A stretch of 46,300 nt of DNA, from assembly GCA_023399375.1 (NCBI GenBank), contig JAEWPX010000014.1, positions 1-46,300 on the forward strand. Direction: 5' to 3'. The position numbers were made by a program, and so were the translations under genes. A model generated the notes under the pieces. That model did no database searches. It was not told the origin of the DNA and saw only the letters and a program-made list of their open reading frames with translations. This stretch comes from Pseudomonadota bacterium. GTDB lineage: Bacteria > Desulfobacterota > Desulfovibrionia > Desulfovibrionales > Desulfovibrionaceae. Positions 28,602 through 36,459 of the stretch are shown piece by piece; positions within the stretch are counted from its first letter, which is position 1, and the number at the start of each line of letters is the position of its first letter.

Positions 28602-29264
28602 ATGAAAACGTACCGCGATCATTATTTCAAGAAGGCCAAGCAGGAAAATTATCCGGCCCGGTCGGTCTACAAGCTGGAAGAGATCGAGAAGTCCTCGCAC
28701 CTGCTTTCTTCCGGCGCGGCCGTGCTCGACCTTGGCGCCTGCCCGGGCTCCTGGACGCTCTACGCCGCTTCGCGCGTCGGCCCCGCCGGCCGGGTGCTCG
28801 CCATCGACCTCAATCCCCCCGGCACGGCCTTTCCCGGCCACGTCACCTACCTGACCGGCGACATGCTCGATCCCGGGCCGGAGATTCGCGAGGCATTTTC
28901 GCGCCTGGGCCCCTTCGACGTGGTGCTCTCGGACATGGCCCCCAAGACCACCGGGGTCAAGTTCACGGATCAGGCCCGGTCGCTGGAACTGTGCGAGGCG
29001 GCCCTGGCCGTGGCCGTCGCCCGTCTCAAGCCCGGCGGCGCGTTCGTGGTGAAAATCTTCCAGGGTCCCGACGCCCCGGCCTACCAGAAGGGGCTGCGGG
29101 ACTATTTCGAGAAAGTCCGCGTGGCCAAGCCCAAAAGCTCCCGCGCCGAGAGCAAGGAAATTTTCTACGTGGCCACGGGCTTTCGCCCTCGCGCCGAACT
29201 GCCCGAGCCTGATCCCCCGCCCTTGCCCGATCCGGACGGGACGGCTAGGGAAAATACGGATTGA
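28602..29264 (+). CDS. rlmE: 23S rRNA (uridine-2'-O-)-methyltransferase RlmE (FtsJ)
   Basis: Methylates the 2'-OH of the U2552-equivalent of 23S rRNA on the large subunit, using SAM. 220 residues, with the RrmJ/FtsJ hallmarks: RSVYKLEEIEK with the first catalytic lysine, motif I LDLGACPGSWTLY for SAM, the catalytic aspartate in VLSDMAPK, and the second lysine in FVVKIFQG; the final Glu is in SRAESKEIFYVA. The C-terminal 30 residues after GFRP are Pro-rich and longer than in E. coli. The ATG at 28602 begins a housekeeping run with yebC 59 bp downstream, and the two may form a short operon. Confidence 0.95.
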   Translation: MKTYRDHYFKKAKQENYPARSVYKLEEIEKSSHLLSSGAAVLDLGACPGSWTLYAASRVGPAGRVLAIDLNPPGTAFPGHVTYLTGDMLDPGPEIREAFSRLGPFDVVLSDMAPKTTGVKFTDQARSLELCEAALAVAVARLKPGGAFVVKIFQGPDAPAYQKGLRDYFEKVRVAKPKSSRAESKEIFYVATGFRPRAELPEPDPPPLPDPDGTARENTD

Positions 29265-29323
29265 AGCAACAAGGGAATGACAGCGACCGGGCGCGCCCGG
29301 TTTTCAGAGAGTGAGGAAGCGCA

Positions 29324-30061
29324 ATGGCCGGACATAGCAAATGGCATAACATTCAGGCCCGTAAGTCGGTGCAGGACGCCAAGAAGAGCAAGTTTTTCAC
29401 CAAGGTCACCAAGGAACTCATGCTCGCCGCAAGAGCCGGCGGCGCGGACACGGCGCTCAACACGCGCCTCAAATCCGCCATCGCCGCGGCCAAGGCCGTG
29501 AACCTGCCCAAGGACAAGATCGAACAGGCCATCAAGAAAGGCACGGGGGAGCTGGCCGGCGAAAACTTCGACGAGGTCCTCTACGAAGGCTACGGCCCGG
29601 GCGGCGTGGCCATTCTCATCGAGGCCGCCACGGACAACCGCAACCGCACCGTGGCCGAAGTGCGCCACATCCTGGCCAAGGGCGGCGGGGCCATGGGCGA
29701 GGCCGGCTGCGTCGGCTGGATGTTCTCCAAAAAGGGCGTATTCTCCTTTCCCAAAGCGTCCTTCACCGAGGATCAGCTCATGGAAGTGGCCCTGGAGCAC
29801 GGAGCCGAGGAAGTCGCAGACGAGGGCGACGTCTGGGAAGTCCACTGCGCGCCCGAGGATTACGATGCCCTAAGCGCCGCCTTCGAGGCCGCGGGCATGG
29901 TTTCCGAGGATGCCGAGGTGGCCATGATGCCGGCCAACACCGTCTCCCTGGACGCGGAAAACGGCCAGAAGCTGCTCAAACTCATCGATATGCTCGAAGA
30001 CAACGACGACGTGCAGAAAGTGCACACCAACGGCGACCTGCCCGACGAGCTGCTGGGATAA
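29324..30061 (+). CDS. yebC: YebC/PmpR-family protein (TACO1-like)
   Basis: 245 residues, the normal length for the family, with the hallmark start MAGHSKWHNIQARKS and the segments ALNTRLKSAIAAAKAVNLPKDKIEQAIKKG and LYEGYGPGGVAILIE. Older annotation calls the family a transcriptional regulator of ruvC and quorum-sensing genes; more recent work links YebC and TACO1 to relief of ribosome stalling at polyproline. It is soluble and cytoplasmic. The start ATG follows GAGGAAG. The ruvCAB genes follow about 130 bp downstream, the classic yebC-ruvC order, here interrupted by a cluster of hairpins. Confidence 0.95.
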   Translation: MAGHSKWHNIQARKSVQDAKKSKFFTKVTKELMLAARAGGADTALNTRLKSAIAAAKAVNLPKDKIEQAIKKGTGELAGENFDEVLYEGYGPGGVAILIEAATDNRNRTVAEVRHILAKGGGAMGEAGCVGWMFSKKGVFSFPKASFTEDQLMEVALEHGAEEVADEGDVWEVHCAPEDYDALSAAFEAAGMVSEDAEVAMMPANTVSLDAENGQKLLKLIDMLEDNDDVQKVHTNGDLPDELLG

Positions 30062-30172
30062 CCAGGGGCGCTGCCCCTGGACCCCGCCAGGAGAGGCAGC
30101 GCCTCTCCTGGACCTCTCCGCCGGGGGGCATCATGCCCCCCGGCCCCCCTCGCTAGGGGGCGGGGGGAGCGC
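30062..30172. repeat. tandem palindrome cluster between yebC and ruvC
   Basis: At least three strong hairpins lie head to tail: 8-bp stem 30062-30069/30073-30080, 11-bp stem 30087-30097/30101-30111, and 11-bp stem 30121-30131/30133-30143, followed by a C-run/G-run pair around 30144-30168. The first two have the CCAGG...CCTGG core of the dispersed repeat family, but without T-tracts. They leave about 22 bp before the ruvC start. Confidence 0.75.
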
Positions 30173-30194
30173 GCATCGGGCTCAGTACGGGAGA

Positions 30195-30719
30195 ATGGAT
30201 ACGGCAGGCATGGGGGAGGCGCAGGAATTGATCGTGCTCGGGCTCGACCCGGGCTCACGCGTCACGGGCTACGGTTTCGTGCGCGAGCGTTCGGGCGTAC
30301 TGGAGCTCGTCGCCGCAGGCGTGGTGCGCACCGGCGCGGAAACGGATTTTCCCCGCCGCCTGGGCGTGATCTACAGCGCCGTGGCCGAGCTCATCAGCCG
30401 CCATGCGCCTGTCGAGGTCGCCGTGGAAAACGTGTTCGTGTCCAAAAACGCGGCAACGGCCCTGAAACTGGGCCAGGCCCGGGGCGCGGCCCTGGCGGCC
30501 TGCGCCGTGGCCGGGCTGCCCGTGGCCTCCTACGAGCCGACCATCATTAAAAAGAGCTTGGTCGGCACGGGCCGGGCCGAAAAATCCCAGGTGGCCTTCA
30601 TGGTGGCCAGGGTGCTCGCATGCCGGGAAACATTCGCCGTGGACGCGACCGACGCTTTGGCCGCGGCCGTGTGTCATCTCAATCAGAGGCGGCTGAACCG
30701 CCTGTGCGGGGCGCGATGA
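30195..30719 (+). CDS. ruvC: Crossover junction endodeoxyribonuclease RuvC
   Basis: Resolves Holliday junctions by symmetric cleavage of same-polarity strands, acting with RuvAB. 174 residues with the RNase H-fold acidic residues in place: D18 of LGLDPGSRVTGYG, Glu in VEVAVENVF, and the C-terminal acidic pair in AVDATDALAAAVCH. The ATG at 30195 gives a short 11-residue lead before LIVLGLDPG; the ATG at 30210 is an alternative. The stop TGA overlaps the ruvA ATG in ATGA, which points to translational coupling in a ruvC-ruvA-ruvB operon. Confidence 0.95.
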   Translation: MDTAGMGEAQELIVLGLDPGSRVTGYGFVRERSGVLELVAAGVVRTGAETDFPRRLGVIYSAVAELISRHAPVEVAVENVFVSKNAATALKLGQARGAALAACAVAGLPVASYEPTIIKKSLVGTGRAEKSQVAFMVARVLACRETFAVDATDALAAAVCHLNQRRLNRLCGAR

Positions 30720-31327
30720 TCGGCTATATCGAAGGCCGGGTCGTGGCCCGGCGCGAACGCTTCGCCATCGTGCTCACCCCGGGCGGGGTGGGCTACGAGC
30801 TGGAGCTGCCCGCTCCCGTGGCCGCGTCCCTGCCGGCCGCGGGCGGCACGTGCGGCCTTTTCGTCCACACCGTGGTGCGTGAGGACGCCTTTGAGCTCTT
30901 CGGCTTCGCCACCCTCGAGGACCGCGAAACCTTCCGCCTGCTCCTTGGCATCAGCAAGCTCGGGCCGCGCACGGCCCTCGGGATTTTGTCGTGCTTTTCC
31001 GCGGACGATCTGGCGCGGCTCGTGGCCACGGGCGACATGGACGCCCTCGTGCGCGTGCCGGGCATCGGCAAAAAAAGCGCGCAGCGTATTTTCATCGAGC
31101 TGACCTACAAGCTGGAAGGCCGCGCGGCAGCGGCCGCGCCCCTGGCCGCGCCGGCCGGCGTCGGCGCGGGCGTGCTCGCCGACGTTGTGGCGGGCCTGAC
31201 CAATCTGGGCTATGCCGAAGCCGACGCCAGGCGCGTCGGCGCGGCCGTGCTCGAGGACGAGCCCGACCTCGACGTGGCCGGGGCGTTGCGCCAGGCGCTC
31301 AAACGCCTGGCCTCCGAGAAGACATGA
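30716..31327 (+). CDS. ruvA: Holliday junction branch migration protein RuvA
   Basis: Tetrameric protein that binds the four-way junction and loads RuvB. 203 residues with the N-terminal OB-fold MIGYIEGRVVARR, the helix-hairpin-helix parts GISKLGPRTALGIL and VPGIGKKSAQRIFIEL that grip DNA, and the C-terminal domain III (after an Ala-rich linker) that contacts RuvB. The start is the ATG at 30716, overlapping the ruvC stop by 4 bp; a longer upstream frame lies within ruvC and has no family match. The stop overlaps the ruvB ATG by 4 bp in the same way. Confidence 0.96.
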   Translation: MIGYIEGRVVARRERFAIVLTPGGVGYELELPAPVAASLPAAGGTCGLFVHTVVREDAFELFGFATLEDRETFRLLLGISKLGPRTALGILSCFSADDLARLVATGDMDALVRVPGIGKKSAQRIFIELTYKLEGRAAAAAPLAAPAGVGAGVLADVVAGLTNLGYAEADARRVGAAVLEDEPDLDVAGALRQALKRLASEKT

Positions 31328-32316
31328 ACGACGCCTGCCCGCCTGCCGGTCCCTTCACCGCCAATCCCGACGACTCCATCCGGCCGTCGCGCCTGGACGA
31401 TTTCATCGGCCAGGACGATCTGCGCGCCAACCTGCGCGTGTTCCTCCGTGCGGCCATGGAGCAGGGCAGGCCGCTGGATCACAGCCTGCTCTACGGCCCG
31501 CCGGGACTCGGCAAGACCACGCTCGCCCAGATCATGGCCTCGGAGCTCGGCGTCAATCTGGTGACGACCACGGGGCCGGTGCTCGAACGCTGTGGCGACC
31601 TCGCCGCCATCGTCACCAACCTGCGCCGCGGCGACATCCTCTTTATTGATGAGATCCACCGCATGCCCCCGGCGGTGGAGGAGATCCTCTATCCGGCCAT
31701 GGAGGACTTCAAGCTCGACCTGATCATCGGCCAGGGGCCCGGGGCGCGCACGGTACGCATCGACCTCGAACCCTTTACCCTGGTCGGCGCGACCACGCGC
31801 CTGGGCCTTTTGACTTCGCCCTTGCGCGACCGCTTCGGCGTGATTTTCCGCCTGGAATTCTACACGCCCGAGGAACTCGCGCGCATCGTGACCCGTGCGG
31901 CGGGCATCATCGGCATCGGCATCACCCCGGGCGGGGCGCTGGTCGTGGGGCAGCGTTCGCGGGGCACGCCGCGCATCGCTGGCCGGCTTTTGCGCCGGCT
32001 GCGCGACTTCGCGGTGGTCGCCGGCGCGACGACCCTCGACGAGGAACTCGCGCGCGAGGCGCTCACGCGCCTGGACGTGGACCCGCACGGCCTCGACCAG
32101 ATGGACCGCAAGATCCTCGAAATCCTCATCGGCCACTACGAGGGCGGCCCGGTCGGGGTGAAGACGCTCGCCGTGGCCCTTAGCGAAGAGGTGCGCACCA
32201 TCGAGGAAATTTACGAGCCCTACCTGATCCAGTGCGGGCTCATCAAACGCACGCCGCGCGGCCGTGTGGCCACGGCCAAGGCGTATGCGCACATCAAGAA
32301 AGGAATGCTGGACTGA
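31324..32316 (+). CDS. ruvB: Holliday junction DNA helicase RuvB
   Basis: Hexameric AAA+ motor that drives branch migration. 330 residues, normal length. PSRLDDFIGQ marks the family start, followed by Walker A GPPGLGKTT (K64), Walker B ILFIDEIHRM, sensor 1 GATTRLG, the arginine-finger region LTSPLRDRFG, and the C-terminal winged helix (GLIKRTPRGRVATAKAY). The ATG at 31324 overlaps the ruvA stop. thyX begins 1 bp after the stop, so all four genes are probably one transcript. Confidence 0.97.
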   Translation: MNDACPPAGPFTANPDDSIRPSRLDDFIGQDDLRANLRVFLRAAMEQGRPLDHSLLYGPPGLGKTTLAQIMASELGVNLVTTTGPVLERCGDLAAIVTNLRRGDILFIDEIHRMPPAVEEILYPAMEDFKLDLIIGQGPGARTVRIDLEPFTLVGATTRLGLLTSPLRDRFGVIFRLEFYTPEELARIVTRAAGIIGIGITPGGALVVGQRSRGTPRIAGRLLRRLRDFAVVAGATTLDEELAREALTRLDVDPHGLDQMDRKILEILIGHYEGGPVGVKTLAVALSEEVRTIEEIYEPYLIQCGLIKRTPRGRVATAKAYAHIKKGMLD

Positions 32317-32317
32317 C

Positions 32318-33064
32318 ATGCCCGCAACGACTCTTGCCGTAAGTCTTCTCGCCCACACCCCGGACGCGCTCTCGCTGATCTACGCCGCCTTCCGGCAATG
32401 TTACCACCCCGGGTACGTGGCGGACATGTGGCCGCGCCTGCTTTCGGGCGAGATCGCGCCGGAAAAGCAGGCCGAATTCGTTTCCCGCATCCTGGCCTCG
32501 GGCCATGAGTCGCCGGTGGAGCACGTCTCCTTCACCTTCGCCGTGGCCGGCGTGTCCCGGGCGCTTTCCCACCAGCTCGTGCGCCACCGCATCGCGAGCT
32601 ATTCCCAGCAGTCCCAGCGCTACGTGGACGCCGCCGGCTTCGACTATGTGCTGCCGCCGCAGATTGCCGCCATTCCCGAGGCGCGGGAACGTTTCGAAGC
32701 GGCCATGGCGCAGGCGGGTGCGGCCTATGCCGAGATCCAGGAAATCCTCGCCGTAAGCGGGCGCGGAGCCAAGGCCAACGAGGACGCCCGGTTCGTATTG
32801 CCAAACGCCTGCGAGACGAAAGTCGTTGTGACCATGAACTGCCGGTCGCTTCTGCACTTTTTCGAGCTGCGCTGCTGCATGCGCGCCCAGTGGGAGATCC
32901 GGGCCCTGGCCTGCGCCATGCTTGACCTCTGCCGCGAGGCGCTGCCGGTCATCTTCGCCGGAGCCGGTGCGCGTTGCGAACGACTGGGCTATTGCCCGGA
33001 AGACGAACGGTTTTCCTGCGGCCGTTATCCTCGATTGGCGCAAATGTCGTCTAGTTCGGTCTAA
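32318..33064 (+). CDS. thyX: FAD-dependent thymidylate synthase ThyX
   Basis: Makes dTMP from dUMP with methylene-THF, NADPH and FAD, as the alternative to ThyA. 248 residues from the ATG at 32318. The ThyX signature RHR-x7-S is present (R89, H90, R91, S99) inside LVRHRIASYSQQSQRY, preceded by SPVEHVSFTF; the C-terminal RCCMRAQWEIR segment is the substrate-binding region. It is placed 1 bp after ruvB and probably ends the ruvCAB-thyX operon; a good terminator follows at 33098. No thyA is seen in the window. Confidence 0.96.
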   Translation: MPATTLAVSLLAHTPDALSLIYAAFRQCYHPGYVADMWPRLLSGEIAPEKQAEFVSRILASGHESPVEHVSFTFAVAGVSRALSHQLVRHRIASYSQQSQRYVDAAGFDYVLPPQIAAIPEARERFEAAMAQAGAAYAEIQEILAVSGRGAKANEDARFVLPNACETKVVVTMNCRSLLHFFELRCCMRAQWEIRALACAMLDLCREALPVIFAGAGARCERLGYCPEDERFSCGRYPRLAQMSSSSV

Positions 33065-33097
33065 ATCCCGAATTTCGCCCTTCCCGTGTTTGTTTTA

Positions 33098-33126
33098 AAC
33101 CCGCCATTTCCGTGGCGGGTTTTTTA
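33098..33126 (+). terminator. intrinsic terminator after thyX
   Basis: A 9-bp stem (33098-33106 with 33113-33121) closes a 6-nt loop and runs straight into TTTTTTA. It ends the ruvCAB-thyX transcript 33 bp after the stop. Confidence 0.92.
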
Positions 33127-33570
33127 CGTTTTTTCGATCGCAACCGGGCACGGATGCGGGATAATCTTTTTTTGACAATGAAATTAAGCTGTTGTTCGTG
33201 ACATGTGCATGACCGTTTGGGGGGGCTTGACCACGGATCGGCAACGGCCAAGCGGGTTTCTCTTGTGGTCAACCCAAAAGTGAGTTGTTGGAACACGAAA
33301 AAAATAAATCTTCAGTGCGGAAAATGGAGATAATGCGAGATGCGCTTGTGGAAAACACTTTCACATGTGTGCATAAGAACTGCCGGCAGCCGGAAAGCCC
33401 CGTCCGGCGCGGCCTCACAGGGACGGCCCAAAAGCCCCGTCCTTGCTTGCTTGAAAAATTAGTTTCATGAATTTGATATGTTATGCTGTAGAGAACCGGA
33501 AACGCGCCACCGGAAAAGCGGCTCCTAACCGGCCTTTGCCCCGTGTCCCCCCCTCCGTAAGGTGCCCCCC
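33127..33570 (+). promoter_or_regulatory. A/T-richer leader region of the dnaA paralogue with DnaA-box-like sites
   Basis: A 444-bp gene-free region. Two 9-mers are one base off the DnaA box complement TGTGGATAA: TGTGGAAAA (33347-33355) and TGTGCATAA (33368-33376). A 12-bp direct repeat AAAGCCCCGTCC occurs at 33394 and 33431. A promoter candidate TTGAAA (33451-33456), 17 bp, TGATAT (33474-33479) would start transcription about 85 nt before the gene. Another TTGACA lies at 33172-33177 without a clear -10. The pattern suits autoregulation by DnaA-like proteins; no dnaN or gyrB neighbours support a main replication origin here. Confidence 0.4.
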
Positions 33571-34926
33571 ATGGAAACGATCTGGCCCAAAACAAAGCAG
33601 CTTCTTGAATCGACCTTGAGTCCTGGACTCTACAACCTCTGGATCAAGCCGCTTTCGGCCCGGGCCCGTGACGGAGTTCTGGAACTTTCCGCCCCCAACG
33701 CCTTCGTGGCGGCCTGGGTGCGGGACCGGCTGACCGACGCCGTGGCCGAAGCCGCGGCCGTGGTCATGGGCGCGCGGCCCAAGGTGGTCGTCGCCGCCCG
33801 CAGCGCAGGAGAATCGTCCGAAAAATCGGCGATTGCCGCACCGCGCCCGGCCAAGGCCCACAAGTCCCTGACCCTGCCCATGGAGCCCAAGGCCCCGGAA
33901 CTGGCCCCGGACCGGTTCCGTTTCAGCTACGACGAGTTCGTGGTCGGCCCCTCCAACGAACTGGCCTACGTGGCGAGCAAGGGCATCTGCGACATGTCGC
34001 TCTCCGCCGACCAGCTCTTCATCAGTTCCGCGCCGGGGCTCGGCAAGACCCACCTCATCCAGTCCATGGGCCGCTGCCTGTGCCGTGCCGGCGAGGATCA
34101 CGGCCGCGGGCTGCGCGTGGCCTACCTCTCGGCCGAGGAATTCGCCAACCGCCTGGTCATGGCGCTCAAGACCAAGCAGGTGGAGCGGTTCAAGGCCGCG
34201 TTTCGCGAAAACGTGGATGTGCTGCTGCTCGAAGACGTGCATTTTTTTCGCGACAAGCCGCGCATCCAGGACGAACTGCTCAATACCCTGAAAGCGCTCA
34301 ATTCCCGGGGATGCCGCCTGGTTTTCACCAGCTCCTTCCTGCCCCGCGACCTGACGGGACTCGATCCGCAGTTGCTCTCGCGCATCTCCTCGGGCTTCCT
34401 GGCGGTCATCGACAAACCCGACCTGGCCACGCGCAAGCGCATCCTCGAACGCAAGGCCGCCATCCACCAAGTGCTCCTGCCCGACGAGGTGTCCACGCTC
34501 CTGGCCGACCGGCTGCACGCCGACGTGCGCCAGCTCGAAAGCTGCCTGCAAAACTTGGTGCTCAAGGCGCGGCTCCTCAACTGCCGCATCTCCGTGGACC
34601 TCGCTTGGGACGTGCTGCGCCACTACGATCTGGCCGCGCGGCCGCTCACCCTCGACGACATCGTCAGCTACGTCTGCGACGTCTACCGCATTTCACCCGA
34701 CCAGCTCATCTCGAAATCGCGCAAACGCCAGTACGTGCTCGCCCGCAACACCGCCTTCCTCCTGGCCCGCCAGCACACGGACATGTCGCTCGTGGATATC
34801 GGCAACCGCTTCAACCGTCGCCACTCCACCGTGGTCAAGGGCATCACGTCGATCGAGCGCCACCTGTCCCTGCGCACCCCCCTTGGCCGGGAACTCGAAC
34901 GGACCATCGAGAGCGTCCATGCCTGA
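33571..34926 (+). CDS. dnaA: DnaA-family replication initiator paralogue
   Basis: 451 residues with the full DnaA layout: N-terminal DnaB/DiaA-contact domain I (METIWPKTKQLLESTLSPGLYNLWIKPL), a loose linker (about 70-112), an AAA+ core with Walker A SSAPGLGKTH (K159) and Walker B LLLEDVHFF (E221, D222), and the C-terminal DNA-binding domain IV (about 355-450). The DnaA signature of the helix-turn-helix is divergent: FNRRHSTVVKG (414-424) stands where most DnaA proteins have FGGRDHTTV. So DNA specificity may differ from the standard DnaA box. The start ATG at 33571 follows AAGGTG; a GTG at 33562 is also in frame. The lack of dnaN/gyrB next to it suggests a second dnaA, as reported for Desulfovibrio, rather than the main initiator. 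Confidence 0.88.
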   Translation: METIWPKTKQLLESTLSPGLYNLWIKPLSARARDGVLELSAPNAFVAAWVRDRLTDAVAEAAAVVMGARPKVVVAARSAGESSEKSAIAAPRPAKAHKSLTLPMEPKAPELAPDRFRFSYDEFVVGPSNELAYVASKGICDMSLSADQLFISSAPGLGKTHLIQSMGRCLCRAGEDHGRGLRVAYLSAEEFANRLVMALKTKQVERFKAAFRENVDVLLLEDVHFFRDKPRIQDELLNTLKALNSRGCRLVFTSSFLPRDLTGLDPQLLSRISSGFLAVIDKPDLATRKRILERKAAIHQVLLPDEVSTLLADRLHADVRQLESCLQNLVLKARLLNCRISVDLAWDVLRHYDLAARPLTLDDIVSYVCDVYRISPDQLISKSRKRQYVLARNTAFLLARQHTDMSLVDIGNRFNRRHSTVVKGITSIERHLSLRTPLGRELERTIESVHA

Positions 34927-35066
34927 TTTTTCCCCGTACCTTCCGGCTCCGCGCTGTCGCGCGCCCCGGCGTCCCCGGCCGCATTGCGGTCGGGCGGCCG
35001 GTTTTGCGGCACGCCTTGACATACGATCAGCCATCGCCAGCTAGGGGGAGGCCGCCATTGGCCAGG

Positions 35067-35108
35067 CGAACGCCGGGCGCGCAAGCGTCCGGCGTTCGTT
35101 TTTTTGGA
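35067..35108 (+). terminator. intrinsic terminator downstream of the dnaA paralogue
   Basis: A 10-bp stem (35067-35076 with 35089-35098) with a nested inner pairing in its 12-nt loop is followed by TTTTTTTTT-type tail (TTTTTTT). It lies 140 bp after the dnaA stop. A TTGACA at 35016-35021 upstream raises the option that it ends a separate small transcript. Confidence 0.85.
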
Positions 35109-35205
35109 AGCTCCGGCGTCGCGTCCGGCACACGGGCGCGGGCTCTTGAAGCGCTATCGCGGGGAAACGCTCCGGGCGGGTCGGCCGTATCCGACGGCCG
35201 CGAAA

Positions 35206-36387
35206 TCAGGCGTCTTCGTCCGACCCTCGGGAGGCGGGCGGAAGGGCCACGGTCACTGTCGTCCCCACCGTCTCCGAAGTGGCGAAGTCGATGCGTCCGC
35301 CGTGCGCCCTGGCGATGATCGCCGCGCTGTATGTGCCGAGGCCCGCGCCGCCCGCCTTGCCTGAGGTGACGCCTTTTTCGAAAAAGACGTCCCGGATCGC
35401 CTCCGGGATGGTCCCTTGGTTGTGGACGGCCACGCACACGGCGTCGGGTCGGGAAAAGGACCGCACCGTGACGGCCGCGCCCGGAGGGGAGGCTTCCACG
35501 GCGTTCTTGACGAGGTTGGTGAGAAGCGTTTCGAGAAGGACTTCCTCGCCGCGACAGAATGGGGCGTCGTCGGGGCCGCTTTCGGGCAAGAGGATGCGCA
35601 CGCCGCGGGCATCCGCCTGGGAGGCCAGGGTAGCGGCCGTGTTGCGGCAGACGGCGCGCAGGTCCAGGCGGGTCGTCGGCGGCGCGTATTCGCCGCGCTC
35701 GATCTGGAGGATCTTCTCCGTGGAGTCCACGAGGTTGACGACGTTGCCGATGGCGTGGTGCAGCCGCGGCAACAGCGGTTTGACCTCCGCGTCCTGCACG
35801 TCGGAAAAAAGGGCCAGGGCCAAAGTTTTCAGGGAATTGAGCGGCGCCTTGATGTCGTGGCGGATCATGCGGTCCACGTCCCGGCGGAACTGCTCGTCCT
35901 GCCGGCGCTGGGTGACGTCGAAGCAATAGCCGATGTAGCCGCCGAACGCGCCGTCGGGTTCCGTAAACGGGCAGCCGATGTCGAGAATCCAGCGATACGC
36001 GCCGCTGTGGTGCCGCAGGCGGTATTCCATCTCGAAAAACTGCCGGGCATGGAAGGCGTGCAGATAGGTATCGAGGCAGCGCTGGAAATCGTCGGGATGC
36101 ACGCCCTCGGCCCAGCCGTCGCCGAGTTCCTGCGCGAGCGCGCGCCCGGTGAAGGACAGCCAGGTCTTGTTGAACCAGTCGCATTTGGCGTCGCGTCCGG
36201 CCCGCCAGATGAGCGCCGGCGCGTCGTTTAAGATGGTGAGGTAAAAGTTGGCCGGCACATTGGTCCGGCAGCTCTCTGGCGAGTCCTGTCCCGCCGCCGC
36301 GAGAGCCGCCTCGAGCGTCGCGATCTGTTGCCGCGCCGCGGCCAGTTCCCCGCGGAGCCGTTCGGTCGAGGTGTGTTCCTGTTCCAT
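35206..36387 (-). CDS. PAS-domain sensor histidine kinase, cytoplasmic
   Basis: 393 residues, no membrane segments. An N-terminal coiled coil (about 5-33) leads to a PAS domain (about 46-165; WFNKTWLSFTGRAL, HPDDFQRCL, FEMEYRLRHHSGAYRWI, ending in the PAC motif). Next is a phosphoacceptor helix with H177 in RMIRHDIKAPLNSLK, and the HATPase domain with N-box NLVKNAVEA and G-boxes GGAGLGTYSAAIIARAHGG and GTTVTVALP. It should autophosphorylate on H177 and pass phosphate to a response regulator that is not encoded nearby. The start is the ATG at 36387. The UPF0280 gene ends 72 bp upstream on the same strand, so the two may share a transcript. The PAS ligand is unknown. Confidence 0.9.
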   Translation of the reverse strand: MEQEHTSTERLRGELAAARQQIATLEAALAAAGQDSPESCRTNVPANFYLTILNDAPALIWRAGRDAKCDWFNKTWLSFTGRALAQELGDGWAEGVHPDDFQRCLDTYLHAFHARQFFEMEYRLRHHSGAYRWILDIGCPFTEPDGAFGGYIGYCFDVTQRRQDEQFRRDVDRMIRHDIKAPLNSLKTLALALFSDVQDAEVKPLLPRLHHAIGNVVNLVDSTEKILQIERGEYAPPTTRLDLRAVCRNTAATLASQADARGVRILLPESGPDDAPFCRGEEVLLETLLTNLVKNAVEASPPGAAVTVRSFSRPDAVCVAVHNQGTIPEAIRDVFFEKGVTSGKAGGAGLGTYSAAIIARAHGGRIDFATSETVGTTVTVALPPASRGSDEDA

Positions 36388-36459
36388 GGTCTTGCCTGCC
36401 GTTCCCGGAATGGAGAGCGTAGGCAATTCTTGGCACAAATGCCGCTCCGTGGGAAGTGG

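Noticed and set aside
30062..30172. Hairpin cluster considered as CRISPR
   Set aside because: The hairpins differ in sequence and have no constant repeat with unique spacers; they are palindromes of the dispersed family.
33127..33570. Region considered as the chromosomal replication origin
   Set aside because: Only one-mismatch DnaA boxes, no AT-rich 13-mers, no dnaN/gyrB/rpmH neighbours, and the DnaA is divergent.
34927..35205. Search for a small gene between dnaA and the histidine kinase
   Set aside because: Open frames here are shadow frames without ribosome sites; only the terminator and a -35-like hexamer can be supported.
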